A stretch of DNA of 64,000 bases. Source: Pantoea phytobeneficialis (GTDB lineage: Bacteria; Pseudomonadota; Gammaproteobacteria; Enterobacterales; Enterobacteriaceae). The stretch lies in NCBI RefSeq assembly GCF_009728735.1, contig NZ_CP024636.1, positions 2,688,659-2,752,658 of the forward strand. The letters run 5' to 3'. The position numbers and the translations under genes are program-made. Numbering within the stretch: the first letter of the stretch is position 1; each line of letters begins with the position of its first letter. Below, one piece after another: positions 27,371 to 35,938 of this stretch. The notes beneath the pieces were generated by a model. The model saw only the letters and a program-made list of their open reading frames with translations. It was not told the origin of the DNA and ran no database searches.

Positions 27371-28798
27371 ATGAGTACTTACAACATCCCACTGCCGGAC
27401 GGCTTTATTTTGGGTGCGGCAGCATCGGCGTGGCAAACCGAGGGTTGGAGCGGCAAGAAGCCGGGGCAGGATTCGTATCTGGATGCCTGGTATACCAACG
27501 ATCGTCATGTCTGGCATAACGGTTACGGTCCGGCGGTGGCGACGGATTTTATCAACCGTTTCCGCGAAGATGTCGCGCTGATGAAAGCGGCAGGTTTGAC
27601 GCACTATCGTACTTCGATCAACTGGTCACGCTTTCTCACCGATTATGAAAACGCGGTGGTGGATGAGGAATACGCGGCCTATTACGACCAACTGATTGAT
27701 GAAATGCAGCGCAACGGTATTGAACCGATGTTGTGCCTTGAACATTACGAACTCCCGGCACAGTTGCTGGAGCAGTACGGCGGCTGGCAGTCAAAGCATG
27801 TGGTGGAGCTGTTTATCCGCTATGCAGCGCAGGTTTTTGCCCGCTATGCCGGAAAAGTGACGCGCTGGTTTGTCTTCAACGAACCGATTGTGGTGCAGAC
27901 CCGTGTCTATCTGGATGCGTTGCGCTGGCCGTATGAGCAGAACACCCACAAATGGATGCAGTGGAATCACCATAAAAATCTCGCGACAGCGAAAGTGGTA
28001 CAACTGTTCCGCCAACAGGGCTATGCCGGGACGGTAGGCACCATCCTCAACCCGGAAGTCACTTATCCGCGCTCGTCGGCGGCGCATGATGTTAAAGCGG
28101 CGAAGATCTATGACCTGTTCTACAACCGGGTGTTTCTCGACCCGGCGATCAAAGGGGAGTATCCCGTCGAGCTGGTGCAGTTGCTGGAAAAGCACCAGGT
28201 GCAATGGGAGGTAACGTCCGAGGAACTGGCGATTATCGCGGCCAACACCGTCGATGAGGTCGGGTTAAATCTCTACTATCCGCACCGGGTAAAAGCCCCG
28301 TCGCGCGCCTGGCATCCGGAAACGCCATTCCATCCCGCTTATTACTACGAACATTTCGAGCTACCAGGCCGCCGCATGAATACCTCGCGGGGTTGGGAAA
28401 TTCAGCCGTGCATCATCTATGACATGGCGCAACGCATGAAGGAGGAGTACGGCAACCTGCCGTGGTTTGTAGCGGAAAGTGGTATGGGTATTGAAAACGA
28501 AGCCCGTTTTAAAGATGCGCAGGGGGAAATTCAGGACGACTACCGTATCGCCTTTATTGCCGAGCATCTGTATCAGGCGGTGCGCGCCAGGGAGGCGGGC
28601 AGCAATTGTCAGGGTTATATGCTGTGGGCCTTCACCGATAACGTCTCGCCAATGAATGCGTTTAAAAATCGCTACGGATTAATTGAAATTGACCTGGATA
28701 ACCAACGCCAGCGGCGAATGAAAAAGTCGGCGCACTGGTTTCGTCAGCTGCGCGACAACCAACAGCTGACGGTCAACATTGATGATGAAATGAAATAA
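27371..28798 (+). CDS. GH1 family 6-phospho-beta-glucosidase-type enzyme
   Basis: The 475-residue product is a glycoside hydrolase family 1 (beta/alpha)8 barrel. The acid/base is Glu171 in VFNEP and the nucleophile Glu369 in FVAESGMG; the usual TENG is replaced by AESG. Placement between PTS IIC and IIB genes makes a phosphorylated beta-glucoside the expected substrate, and the C-terminal NAFKNRYGLIEID segment is found in 6-phospho-glycosidases. Which beta-glucoside (cellobiose, gentiobiose, a plant phenolic glucoside) cannot be told. Ribosome-binding site AAGGAGC precedes ATG 27371. Confidence 0.9.
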   Translation: MSTYNIPLPDGFILGAAASAWQTEGWSGKKPGQDSYLDAWYTNDRHVWHNGYGPAVATDFINRFREDVALMKAAGLTHYRTSINWSRFLTDYENAVVDEEYAAYYDQLIDEMQRNGIEPMLCLEHYELPAQLLEQYGGWQSKHVVELFIRYAAQVFARYAGKVTRWFVFNEPIVVQTRVYLDALRWPYEQNTHKWMQWNHHKNLATAKVVQLFRQQGYAGTVGTILNPEVTYPRSSAAHDVKAAKIYDLFYNRVFLDPAIKGEYPVELVQLLEKHQVQWEVTSEELAIIAANTVDEVGLNLYYPHRVKAPSRAWHPETPFHPAYYYEHFELPGRRMNTSRGWEIQPCIIYDMAQRMKEEYGNLPWFVAESGMGIENEARFKDAQGEIQDDYRIAFIAEHLYQAVRAREAGSNCQGYMLWAFTDNVSPMNAFKNRYGLIEIDLDNQRQRRMKKSAHWFRQLRDNQQLTVNIDDEMK

Positions 28799-28808
28799 GG
28801 ACGCGAAG

Positions 28809-29126
28809 ATGAAACGAATCGTACTGGCCTGCGCTGCGGGTATGTCAACCTCGATGGTGGTGACCCGCATGGAAAAAGAGGCAGCGGCACGCGGTCTTGA
28901 GTATCAAATCTATGCCATCCCGGAGCAAAACCTGCGGGAAGAGTTACAAAACTACGGCAACGAGGTGGCGGTGGTGCTGCTCGGCCCACAGGTGCGCTTC
29001 AAGCTGGAGGAGAACAAAAAGCTCACCGACAGCTATCAGCTGCCGATTGCGGTGATCGACACCGTTGCTTACGGTACGCTGAATGGTGCAAAGGTACTCG
29101 ATCAGGCGCTGGCTTTGGTACACTAG
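28809..29126 (+). CDS. PTS lactose/cellobiose-type IIB component
   Basis: This 105-residue protein has the IIB P-loop-like phosphocysteine site VLACAAGMSTSMVV with Cys8 as the acceptor. It carries phosphate from the divergent IIA to sugar bound at IIC. It starts 10 bp after the GH1 stop. Separate IIA, IIB and IIC proteins are usual for the cellobiose class. Confidence 0.93.
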   Translation: MKRIVLACAAGMSTSMVVTRMEKEAAARGLEYQIYAIPEQNLREELQNYGNEVAVVLLGPQVRFKLEENKKLTDSYQLPIAVIDTVAYGTLNGAKVLDQALALVH

Positions 29127-29205
29127 CGGCCAGATTGCAGACAGGCTGCAGCCTGCCAGGGAGGCGGCTGCAACCTTGCGCGCCATGATGCAAAAAGGTG
29201 AAAGC

Positions 29206-29979
29206 GTGGAAAAAGCCGAAGCGCCACAAGAGAAAAAGCAGTATCAGGAAATTGGTCAGCATCTGCGCCAGCAAATCATTGATGGGCATTACCCGGTTGG
29301 CTCACGTCTGCCGCCGGAGCGTCAGTTGGCCGAGACCTGGGGCGTCAGCCGTACCATCGTGCGTGAAGCCTTATTGATGCTGGAGCTGGAAGGAACGGTG
29401 GATATCCGTCAAAGCTCTGGCGTGTATGTGATGCGCATACCTTCCGACAGCGATGACGCGGAAGAGGCGTTTTTCCGCAGCGATGTTGGCCCGTTTGAGA
29501 TGTTGCAGGCACGTCAGTTGCTGGAAAGCAACATTGCCGCGTTTGCCGCCAAAATGGCGACCAAAGCCGACATTGAAAACCTGCGCCGCACCCTTGAGCA
29601 AGAGCAGCGGGCTATTGCGCTTAATGACAGCAGCCAGGACAACGATAAGTTATTCCATCTGCTGCTGGCCGGGGCGACACAAAACCAGATGCTGCTGGAC
29701 ACCGTGACCAGCGTCTGGCGACATCATGAGGCCAGCCCGCTGTGGCAGCAGTTGCGCCCGCAGTTCGAAACCCGCGCTTATCGTCTGAAGTGGCTGGGCG
29801 ATCATCAAACGATCCTTGCTGCGTTACGCCGCCGGGATGTGATGGGTTCGTGGCAGGCGATGTGGCAGCACCTGGAAAATGTGAAAAATACCCTGCTGGA
29901 GTTGTCCGATGCCGATGCGCCGGATTTTGACGGCTATTTGTTTGAATCGGTGCCGATCTTTCAGGGAAAATTGATGTAA
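29206..29979 (+). CDS. GntR-family regulator, FadR/UxuR-ExuR type
   Basis: The protein has an N-terminal winged helix (LRQQIIDGHYPVGSRLPPERQLAETWGVSRTIVREALL) and a C-terminal FCD effector domain (GPFEMLQARQLLESNIAAFAA...). It resembles E. coli UxuR/ExuR over most of its length. The start is uncertain: GTG 29206 (257 residues) has AAGGTG just upstream and matches the length of relatives, whereas ATG 29185/29188 have no ribosome-binding site. Despite its resemblance to hexuronate regulators it lies in a beta-glucoside PTS operon, and TTGGTATGCC sites in the PTS promoter fit its expected specificity. Confidence 0.85.
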   Translation: MEKAEAPQEKKQYQEIGQHLRQQIIDGHYPVGSRLPPERQLAETWGVSRTIVREALLMLELEGTVDIRQSSGVYVMRIPSDSDDAEEAFFRSDVGPFEMLQARQLLESNIAAFAAKMATKADIENLRRTLEQEQRAIALNDSSQDNDKLFHLLLAGATQNQMLLDTVTSVWRHHEASPLWQQLRPQFETRAYRLKWLGDHQTILAALRRRDVMGSWQAMWQHLENVKNTLLELSDADAPDFDGYLFESVPIFQGKLM

Positions 29980-30431
29980 TGCAGATCCTGCCATTGAATG
30001 AAGTGCCGCAATTTGCCGAACAGATAACCGACTGGTTGTGGCAGGCGTTTGGTGCCGGGACCACGCGCGAGTTCTACGCCAGCATTGTGCAGAGCAGCCT
30101 GAACGGCGCTGATTTTCCTGTCACTTTTGTCGCGCTTGATGCGGGGCGGGCGGTTGGCACCGTGGGTTTCTGGCGTTGTGATTTGATCAGCCGCCAGGAT
30201 CTCTATCCGTGGCTGGCGGCGTTGTATATCGATGAAAATGCCCGCGGGCAGGGTGTCAGCCAGGCGCTGCAACAACATGTTATCCACTACGCCCGGCAGC
30301 GTGGCTATAACCGGCTGTGGCTATGGTCAACCTTCGCCGGTTATTACGAGCGTTTCGGCTGGCAGTTTGCGGGCGAGGCGCTGGAGTATCCGCACACACG
30401 GGTACGTCTGTACCAGAAAAAACTGTCGTAG
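29979..30431 (+). CDS. GNAT-family N-acetyltransferase
   Basis: This 150-residue protein has a GNAT fold with the acetyl-CoA loop in ENARGQGVSQALQQHV (motif A, Q/RxxGxG/A) and a C-terminal YYERFGWQFAGEALEY strand. It overlaps the regulator stop by one base (TAATG), so it is translated with it. The substrate is unknown; sugar amines or small molecules are possible given the operon. The TAG stop at 30429-30431 is part of the dispersed repeat, giving the end ...KKLS. Confidence 0.82.
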   Translation: MQILPLNEVPQFAEQITDWLWQAFGAGTTREFYASIVQSSLNGADFPVTFVALDAGRAVGTVGFWRCDLISRQDLYPWLAALYIDENARGQGVSQALQQHVIHYARQRGYNRLWLWSTFAGYYERFGWQFAGEALEYPHTRVRLYQKKLS

Positions 30432-30499
30432 CGGCGCGATTTATCGCGCAATTCGGTGCACGGTGTAGGAAAAATCCGCGCGATAAATCGCGCCGCTAC
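30428..30499. repeat. Dispersed palindromic repeat, copy 5 (paired units)
   Basis: Two inverted GTAGCGGCGCGAT units with a 28-bp spacer between the convergent acetyltransferase and chemoreceptor genes. The first unit supplies the acetyltransferase stop codon. Confidence 0.87.
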
Positions 30500-30508
30500 G
30501 GGAGGGGG

Positions 30509-32032
30509 TTAAGCGCGATTTAGGCGGAACGCCCCCACCAGCCGTGAGACATGCTCCGCCTGTTCCTGCAACGACTGTGACGCCGCCGACGCCTGCTCCA
30601 CCAGTGCGGCGTTCTGCTGCGTCACATCATCCATTTGATCAATCGCCCGATGCACCTGGCTGATCCCCTGGCTTTGCTCTGCTGCCGCGGTAGAGATTTC
30701 ACTGACCAGGCTGTTGACCTTTGATATCACCTCGTTGACGGATTGGATGCTATCGCCCACCTGCGCTGCCTGCTGGGCACCGGACTCAATCAAATTGGTT
30801 GAGGCTTCAATCAGCGTTTTAATTTCGCGCGCGGCAGTGGTGGAACGATGTGAGAGATTCCGCACTTCCCCGGCCACCACGGCAAACCCTTTACCGTGCT
30901 CCCCGGCGCGTGCGGCTTCTACTGCGGCGTTCAGCGCCAGGATATTGGTTTGAAACGCAATACCCTCAATCAGCCCGGTAATGTCTTTCACTTTCAGGGC
31001 GCTCAGATGAATGTCATTCATAGTGCTGAGCATGGTATTCAGCGACTCGGTACTTTGCTGCGACAGGCTGCTGGCGTTATCCGCCAGTTGGGTAGCATCG
31101 CGAGTGTGATCGGCGGTCTGACGTACCGTTTCGCTCAGCTCGGTCATGCTGGACGCGGTCTGCTCCAGCGAGGCCGCCTGTTGTTCGGTGCGGGCAGAGA
31201 GGTCTTCATTACCGGCAGCAATTTGCGTTGAGGCGCTGCTCACTGAGCTGGCGGCGCTGTTCACCGCCGTCAGGGCCTGCGAAATATGGCGCATCAGCTT
31301 GTTAAAGGAACCCGCCATTTTGCTCACTTCATCATTGCGGCTCTCATCCGCTTCGAGCGTGAGATCGAGATGTTGCATGGCCTGCGCCATGATGGAGGAG
31401 ATGTTATTCAGGCTGCGACGGATTTGCTTAATGGTCAGCAAAGCAAACACCACAATCATCAACACCGCCACGGTGATACCCGCCACCGTCGCCCAACTGA
31501 CAAAATGGAAAATGGTGCGGTTGGTGGTACGGAGTTGATCTCCCATCGCCATATTCAGCGTCATCTGTTGGCGATAACCGGCAATCAGCTTTTGCAGTGT
31601 GCCGCCGACACCGTTAGCATTTGCCAGCACGTTCGGTTGATTAGCTTTTACCGCGTCGAGAAACGCGGGCAGACGCTGGCTCATCAGGTTAAGGGTGTCT
31701 GTCGCCTGTTGCGCCAGTTGGGCGTCTTTATCATCGGCGATATGGTTGTTCTGGTAAGCCTGCTGTTGGTCGCGAATGCCGGCGATCTGTTGCGTCAGCT
31801 GTGATTCAAGCGAATCTGTCGGGCTGTTTTGATATTGATACAAACTGAGCCACAGTTGTTGGCTACGGTCAGTGAGGTCACTCAGCAGTTTGATTGAGGG
31901 AATGGCGCGGCTTTGTACATTCTCGAAGCGATCCTGAAACCCGCTGATAAAGCTGATAGCCAGCGTCCCCTGCGCGATGATAACCGCGGTGATAAAACCC
32001 AGAGCCAGAAGTAAACGTCTGGAAATGCTCAT
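30509..32032 (-). CDS. Methyl-accepting chemotaxis protein
   Basis: The 507-residue receptor has an N-terminal membrane segment (about 7-29), a periplasmic four-helix-bundle type ligand domain (about 30-180), a second membrane segment (about 184-206), a HAMP domain and a cytoplasmic signalling coiled coil with the conserved tip [30 protein letters not shown]. It ends VGAFRLNRA and lacks the NWETF-type CheR/CheB tether, so it depends on other receptors for efficient adaptation. The ligand is unknown. GGAGGAAAG precedes ATG 32032. GCCGATAC at 32098-32091 (minus strand) resembles a sigma-28 -10 element, but no good -35 is seen. Confidence 0.92.
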   Translation of the reverse strand: MSISRRLLLALGFITAVIIAQGTLAISFISGFQDRFENVQSRAIPSIKLLSDLTDRSQQLWLSLYQYQNSPTDSLESQLTQQIAGIRDQQQAYQNNHIADDKDAQLAQQATDTLNLMSQRLPAFLDAVKANQPNVLANANGVGGTLQKLIAGYRQQMTLNMAMGDQLRTTNRTIFHFVSWATVAGITVAVLMIVVFALLTIKQIRRSLNNISSIMAQAMQHLDLTLEADESRNDEVSKMAGSFNKLMRHISQALTAVNSAASSVSSASTQIAAGNEDLSARTEQQAASLEQTASSMTELSETVRQTADHTRDATQLADNASSLSQQSTESLNTMLSTMNDIHLSALKVKDITGLIEGIAFQTNILALNAAVEAARAGEHGKGFAVVAGEVRNLSHRSTTAAREIKTLIEASTNLIESGAQQAAQVGDSIQSVNEVISKVNSLVSEISTAAAEQSQGISQVHRAIDQMDDVTQQNAALVEQASAASQSLQEQAEHVSRLVGAFRLNRA

Positions 32033-32197
32033 CTTTCCTCCTTAAATTTCTATCGATCCTTGCTGGCAAGGCCAGAAAAGTCCGGCACAGGTATCGGCAG
32101 AAACGTTAAGAAGATGAGGGATATTTAACAGTCGTATTCCAATTTTGTGATGAATGCCCAGGGCGATTTTCATCGCCCTTACGGGTCACGATAAAAT

Positions 32198-33199
32198 TTA
32201 ACCCGGCCCGCTAACGGAATGGCGACGTACCAGCGTCGGACTGAACATATTGGTCACTTCCGGCATCGGCAAATCGTTTGCCAGTGCTAACGCCAGTTGG
32301 GCGGCTTGCTGCGCCATGGTCACAATCGGGTAACGTACCGTGGTCAGACGCGGGCGCACGTAGCGTGATACCAGCACATCGTCGAAACCAATCAGCGACA
32401 TCTCTTCCGGCACGCGGATACCGTTATCGCTCAACACCGCCAGCGCGCCAGCGGCCATAGAATCGTTGTAACAGGCCACTGCGGTGAACTGCTTGCCGCG
32501 ACCGAGGAGTTCGGTCATCGCCTGTTCGCCGCCTACTTCATCCGGTTCGCCCCAGGCAACCAGACGATCATTACTCGGCAGACCATGTTCTTTCAGCGCA
32601 TCGTAATAACCCTGGAGGCGGTCTTCGGCGTCAGAAATGGTGTGGGTGGAACAGATGAAAGCAATCTGGGTATGGCCCTGTTGGATCAAATGGCGTGTCG
32701 CCAGCCAGGCACCGTAGCGGTCATCCAGCGCAATGCAGCGTGACTCAAACCCTTTCAGTAACCGATTCAGCAACACCATACCGGGGACTTGCTTCATCAG
32801 TTGCTCCAGATCATCGTCCGGGATCTTCTTGGCGTGCACCACCAGCGCCGCGCAGCGATGGCGCATCAGTTGCTCAATCGCCTGACGCTCTTTTTGTTCG
32901 TTATGGTAACCGTTACCAATCAGCAAAAAGTTGCCGGTCTGGCCCGCCACTTCATCAACGGCTTTAACCATCGCGCCAAAGAACGGGTCGGAAACATCAC
33001 CGACTACCAGGCCGAGTGTTTCGGTGGATTGCTGTGCCAGCGCGCGTGCGTTGGCGTTTGGGTGGTATTGCAACTGCTCCATTGCCTGAGTCACGGCGAG
33101 GCGTGAACTCTCGCTGGCCTTGGGGGAATTATTAATCACGCGGGATACGGTCGCGACCGAGACCCCAGCCATTCTGGCGACATCCTTAATGGTAGCCAT
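32198..33199 (-). CDS. galR: Galactose operon repressor GalR
   Basis: This LacI-family repressor (333 residues) matches E. coli GalR very closely, better than GalS: HTH IKDVARMAGVSVATVSRVINNSPKAS and an effector domain with SDPFFGAMVKAV and ALDDRYGAWLATRHLIQQGH. It lacks the last about 10 residues of E. coli GalR. Its location next to lysA and the OmrA/B RNAs corresponds to E. coli once accessory genes are removed. A GalR-type operator lies 18 bp upstream of its start, suggesting autoregulation. Confidence 0.93.
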   Translation of the reverse strand: MATIKDVARMAGVSVATVSRVINNSPKASESSRLAVTQAMEQLQYHPNANARALAQQSTETLGLVVGDVSDPFFGAMVKAVDEVAGQTGNFLLIGNGYHNEQKERQAIEQLMRHRCAALVVHAKKIPDDDLEQLMKQVPGMVLLNRLLKGFESRCIALDDRYGAWLATRHLIQQGHTQIAFICSTHTISDAEDRLQGYYDALKEHGLPSNDRLVAWGEPDEVGGEQAMTELLGRGKQFTAVACYNDSMAAGALAVLSDNGIRVPEEMSLIGFDDVLVSRYVRPRLTTVRYPIVTMAQQAAQLALALANDLPMPEVTNMFSPTLVRRHSVSGPG

Positions 33200-33216
33200 G
33201 CGTTAGCCTGCTTCCG

Positions 33217-33231
33217 GGAAAACGTTTACAC
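33217..33231 (-). promoter_or_regulatory. GalR/GalS-type operator
   Basis: Read on the minus strand this is GTGTAAACGTTTTCC, close to the gal operator consensus GTGTAANCGNTTNCAC. It lies between galR (start 33199) and the divergent molybdoenzyme gene (start 33394), so it could control either. Occupancy is inferred. Confidence 0.65.
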
Positions 33232-33393
33232 ATGCCTCCAGTGTTACGGAAATCCCCCAGCGTCGCAACCCGGCAGAATGCCAGCGCTGTCGCAAAAGTG
33301 CGGAAAATCAGACGCTCGCGGCAGGCTTTAGCCCGGCGCAGCCCCTATGTTATGCTGGCGGAACGAATCACACCTGCCTGCCGGACCCTAATC

Positions 33394-35667
33394 ATGAAAA
33401 CACGCGTGCCACATCTGGCGCACTGGGGCGCTTTTACCGCGGTGACGGAAAATGGCCGTCTCACCGGTTGCGAACCGTTCTTCGCCGATGCCGATCCTTC
33501 ACCGATGCTGAATACCATCCCTGAGCTGGTTTATTCGGACAAACGTATTCGCCAGCCGATGGTGCGTCGTTCGTGGCTAAAATCCCGTGAGAACAGCGAT
33601 CGCACGCTGCGTGGTCGCGAAGATTTTGTCGCAGTGGACTGGGACACCGCGCTGGATCTGGTGGCGGAGGAAAATCGCCGGGTGCGCGACCGTTACGGTG
33701 CATCAGGCATTTTTAACGGTTCCTATGGCTGGTCCTCAGCCGGACGCGTAAACCACGCACGCACGCTGATCCGTCGCTTCTATTTTCAGGGCGGCGGCGG
33801 GGTTGACCAGCAGGGCAACTACAGTTGGGGGGCGGCGCAGTTCTTTTTACCTTATGTGATTGGCACTTACATGCCGCTGACCGGCCGAGTCACCGACTGG
33901 CCGGATGTGGTGGAACATGCCGAGATCTTTATCGCCTTTGGTGGCCTGGCGCTGAAAAATGCTCAGGTAGCGTCCGGTGGCGCGGGGCAGCACAGCCTGA
34001 AACCGGCGCTGGAGCAACTGACCGCCAAGGGCACGCCGATCATTAACATCAGCCCGATGCGTGATGACTGCCCGGCGTTCGTCAATGCCGAGTGGATTCC
34101 AATTCGTCCCAATACCGATGTGGCATTGATGCTGGCGCTGGGCTTCGAAATTACCCGGCGTCAGGCGGTGGATGAGGCGTTTCTCGCCAGCCACTGCACC
34201 GGTTGGCCGCAGCTACGCGCCTATCTGCTGGGCGAGAATGATGGTATTGCCAAAACGCCGGAATGGGCCAGCCAGATCACCGGTATCCCAGCCGCGCGCA
34301 TTGCGTTACTGGCGCAACAACTGATTGGCAAACGCAGCTTTATCACCTGTTCTTATTCGGTACAGCGCGCCCATCGCGGTGAACAGCCCTACTGGATGAT
34401 GATTGCGCTGTCGTCGATGCTGGGTCAGCCCGGTTTGCCTGGCGGCGGTTTCTCCTTTGGTCATGGTTCGATGAACAGCGTCGGCAACCCGCGTCAGGAA
34501 GGCCCGGCTCCGCTGATGAGTACCGGACCCAATCCGTCTGGTCTGTCGATTCCGGTGGCGCGCATCAGTGATATGTTGCTCAACCCCGGCCAGCCCTACA
34601 GCTTCCAGGGCGAGACGTTGCATTACCCGGATATCCATCTGGTGCATTGGGCGGGTGGCAACCCGTTCCATCATCATCAGCAACTGAATCGTCTGGTCGA
34701 AGGCTGGCAGCGCCCGGATACCGTGGTGGTGCAGGATATCGTCTGGACGCCAGCGGCGCAGATGGCGGATATCGTGCTACCTGCCACTACCACGCTGGAA
34801 CGCAACGATATTGGCGGCTCCTCGCGTGATCGCTTTGTGCTGGCGATGCATCAGGCGATTAAACCGCAGCATCAGGCGCGCCATGACTTTGATATCTTTG
34901 CCGATTTAGCCGATCGTCTTGGTTATCGCGAGGTGTTCACCGAAGGGCGCAATGAGATGCAATGGATTGAGCATCTCTATCAGCAGTGCGCAGTGGCGCA
35001 TGCGCGCAAAGGGATCCACTTCCCGGAGTTTGGTGAGTTCTGGCAGCGTGGTTTTGTCGAAATCCCGCAGGGAGGCGCGCCTTACGTGTTTATGGATGCG
35101 TTTCGTGCCAACCCGGTGGCGAATCCGATTCAGACCGCCAGCGGCAAAATTGAACTGTTTTGCCAGACCATCGCGGATTACCAACTGGAGGATTTCGCCG
35201 GTCACCCGGAATGGCGTGAGCCGCAGGAGTGGCTGGGGGCAAGACTGAGCGAGCAGTTCCCGCTGCATATGATCTCGATTCAACCCTCCGATCGCCTGCA
35301 CAGCCAGCTCGACGCTACCGCGACAGTGCAGGCCAACAAAACCGCCGGGCGTGAAACCCTGTATATGCATCCGCAGGATGCGGCGGCGCGTGCAATTAAC
35401 GATGGCGACGAGATTGAAGTCAGCAACGCGCGTGGCCGCATGTTGGCAGGCGTGCGTGTAACCGATGGCCTGACACCGGGCGTGGTGATTATCTCGACCG
35501 GGGCCTGGTTTGACCCCGGCTTTGGCCGCGCCTGGCAGCCGTGGGACCGCGCCGGTAACCCGAATGTATTGACGCTGGATATTGGCACTTCGTCGTTAAC
35601 CCAGGGGCCAAACGCCATGAGTTGCCTGGTGGAAATCAAAAAACATGAGGTTTGCACAATCCAGTAA
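33394..35667 (+). CDS. Molybdopterin oxidoreductase, BisC/TorZ-like
   Basis: The 757-residue protein belongs to the DMSO reductase family, type III (BisC, TorZ, DMSO/TMAO reductases), using a bis-MGD cofactor. The expected Mo-ligating Ser is Ser115 in GSYGWSSAGR. Other family blocks are NISPMRDDCPAF, GGGFSFGHG, WAGGNPFHHHQ, LPATTTLERND and the C-terminal ARGRMLAGVRV domain. There is no twin-arginine signal and no Fe-S cysteine motif, so it should be cytoplasmic like BisC, which reduces biotin and methionine sulfoxide. ATG 33394 (MKTRVPHLAHWGAF) fits relatives; the extension to 33232 would overlap the GalR operator. Substrate unproven. Confidence 0.85.
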   Translation: MKTRVPHLAHWGAFTAVTENGRLTGCEPFFADADPSPMLNTIPELVYSDKRIRQPMVRRSWLKSRENSDRTLRGREDFVAVDWDTALDLVAEENRRVRDRYGASGIFNGSYGWSSAGRVNHARTLIRRFYFQGGGGVDQQGNYSWGAAQFFLPYVIGTYMPLTGRVTDWPDVVEHAEIFIAFGGLALKNAQVASGGAGQHSLKPALEQLTAKGTPIINISPMRDDCPAFVNAEWIPIRPNTDVALMLALGFEITRRQAVDEAFLASHCTGWPQLRAYLLGENDGIAKTPEWASQITGIPAARIALLAQQLIGKRSFITCSYSVQRAHRGEQPYWMMIALSSMLGQPGLPGGGFSFGHGSMNSVGNPRQEGPAPLMSTGPNPSGLSIPVARISDMLLNPGQPYSFQGETLHYPDIHLVHWAGGNPFHHHQQLNRLVEGWQRPDTVVVQDIVWTPAAQMADIVLPATTTLERNDIGGSSRDRFVLAMHQAIKPQHQARHDFDIFADLADRLGYREVFTEGRNEMQWIEHLYQQCAVAHARKGIHFPEFGEFWQRGFVEIPQGGAPYVFMDAFRANPVANPIQTASGKIELFCQTIADYQLEDFAGHPEWREPQEWLGARLSEQFPLHMISIQPSDRLHSQLDATATVQANKTAGRETLYMHPQDAAARAINDGDEIEVSNARGRMLAGVRVTDGLTPGVVIISTGAWFDPGFGRAWQPWDRAGNPNVLTLDIGTSSLTQGPNAMSCLVEIKKHEVCTIQ

Positions 35668-35680
35668 GAATCTCATCGCT

Positions 35681-35707
35681 GGTTACATTTTGCGGGTAAC
35701 TGTTGCG
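35681..35707 (+). promoter_or_regulatory. Possible OmpR site upstream of Omr-like RNA 1
   Basis: GGTTACATTTTGCGGGTAAC and adjacent TGTTGC resemble tandem GTTACAT-type OmpR half sites, located about 46-72 bp before the predicted RNA start. E. coli omrA and omrB are activated by OmpR. The match is moderate. Confidence 0.4.
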
Positions 35708-35752
35708 TTTGAGAGATGGCATCCCGTCTCTGCGCCTTGCTACAGTCAGGGT

Positions 35753-35828
35753 CCCAGAGGTATTGATGGGTGAACATCAAAAAGTTTTCTTGATTACACC
35801 GACCTGCGCAGATGCGCAGGTTTTTTTT
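35753..35828 (+). ncRNA. omrA: OmrA/OmrB-family small RNA, copy 1
   Basis: The predicted RNA (about 76 nt) begins CCCAGAGGTATTGAT, the conserved 5' seed of E. coli OmrA and OmrB, and ends in CCTGCGCAGATGCGCAGG followed by eight T, the conserved Omr terminator. TACAGT at 35741-35746 is a suitable -10 element. OmrA/B are OmpR-induced, Hfq-dependent RNAs that repress outer-membrane protein, curli and ompR mRNAs. In E. coli both genes sit between aas and galR; this copy lies in that interval. Whether it is the OmrA or OmrB orthologue is undecided. Confidence 0.9.
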
Positions 35829-35938
35829 GCCCGCACATTTCGCTAACGAACTGAAACACAGTTTTCCTGTTATCCCGCCTCGCGTTTCTTTATAACTGCT
35901 GCGTATAGCCTGTTTATCTATTCCGCCGCGGTAATATC

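Noticed and set aside
32155..32180. GGGCGAT/ATCGCCC hairpin as galR terminator
   Set aside because: The stem is present downstream of galR, but no U-run follows on the minus strand, so it is not called a terminator.
34306..34683. Long minus-strand ORFs opposite the molybdoenzyme, RND permeases and other large genes
   Set aside because: Their composition (His/Arg/Gln-rich) and lack of motifs are typical of antisense frames in GC-rich coding DNA.
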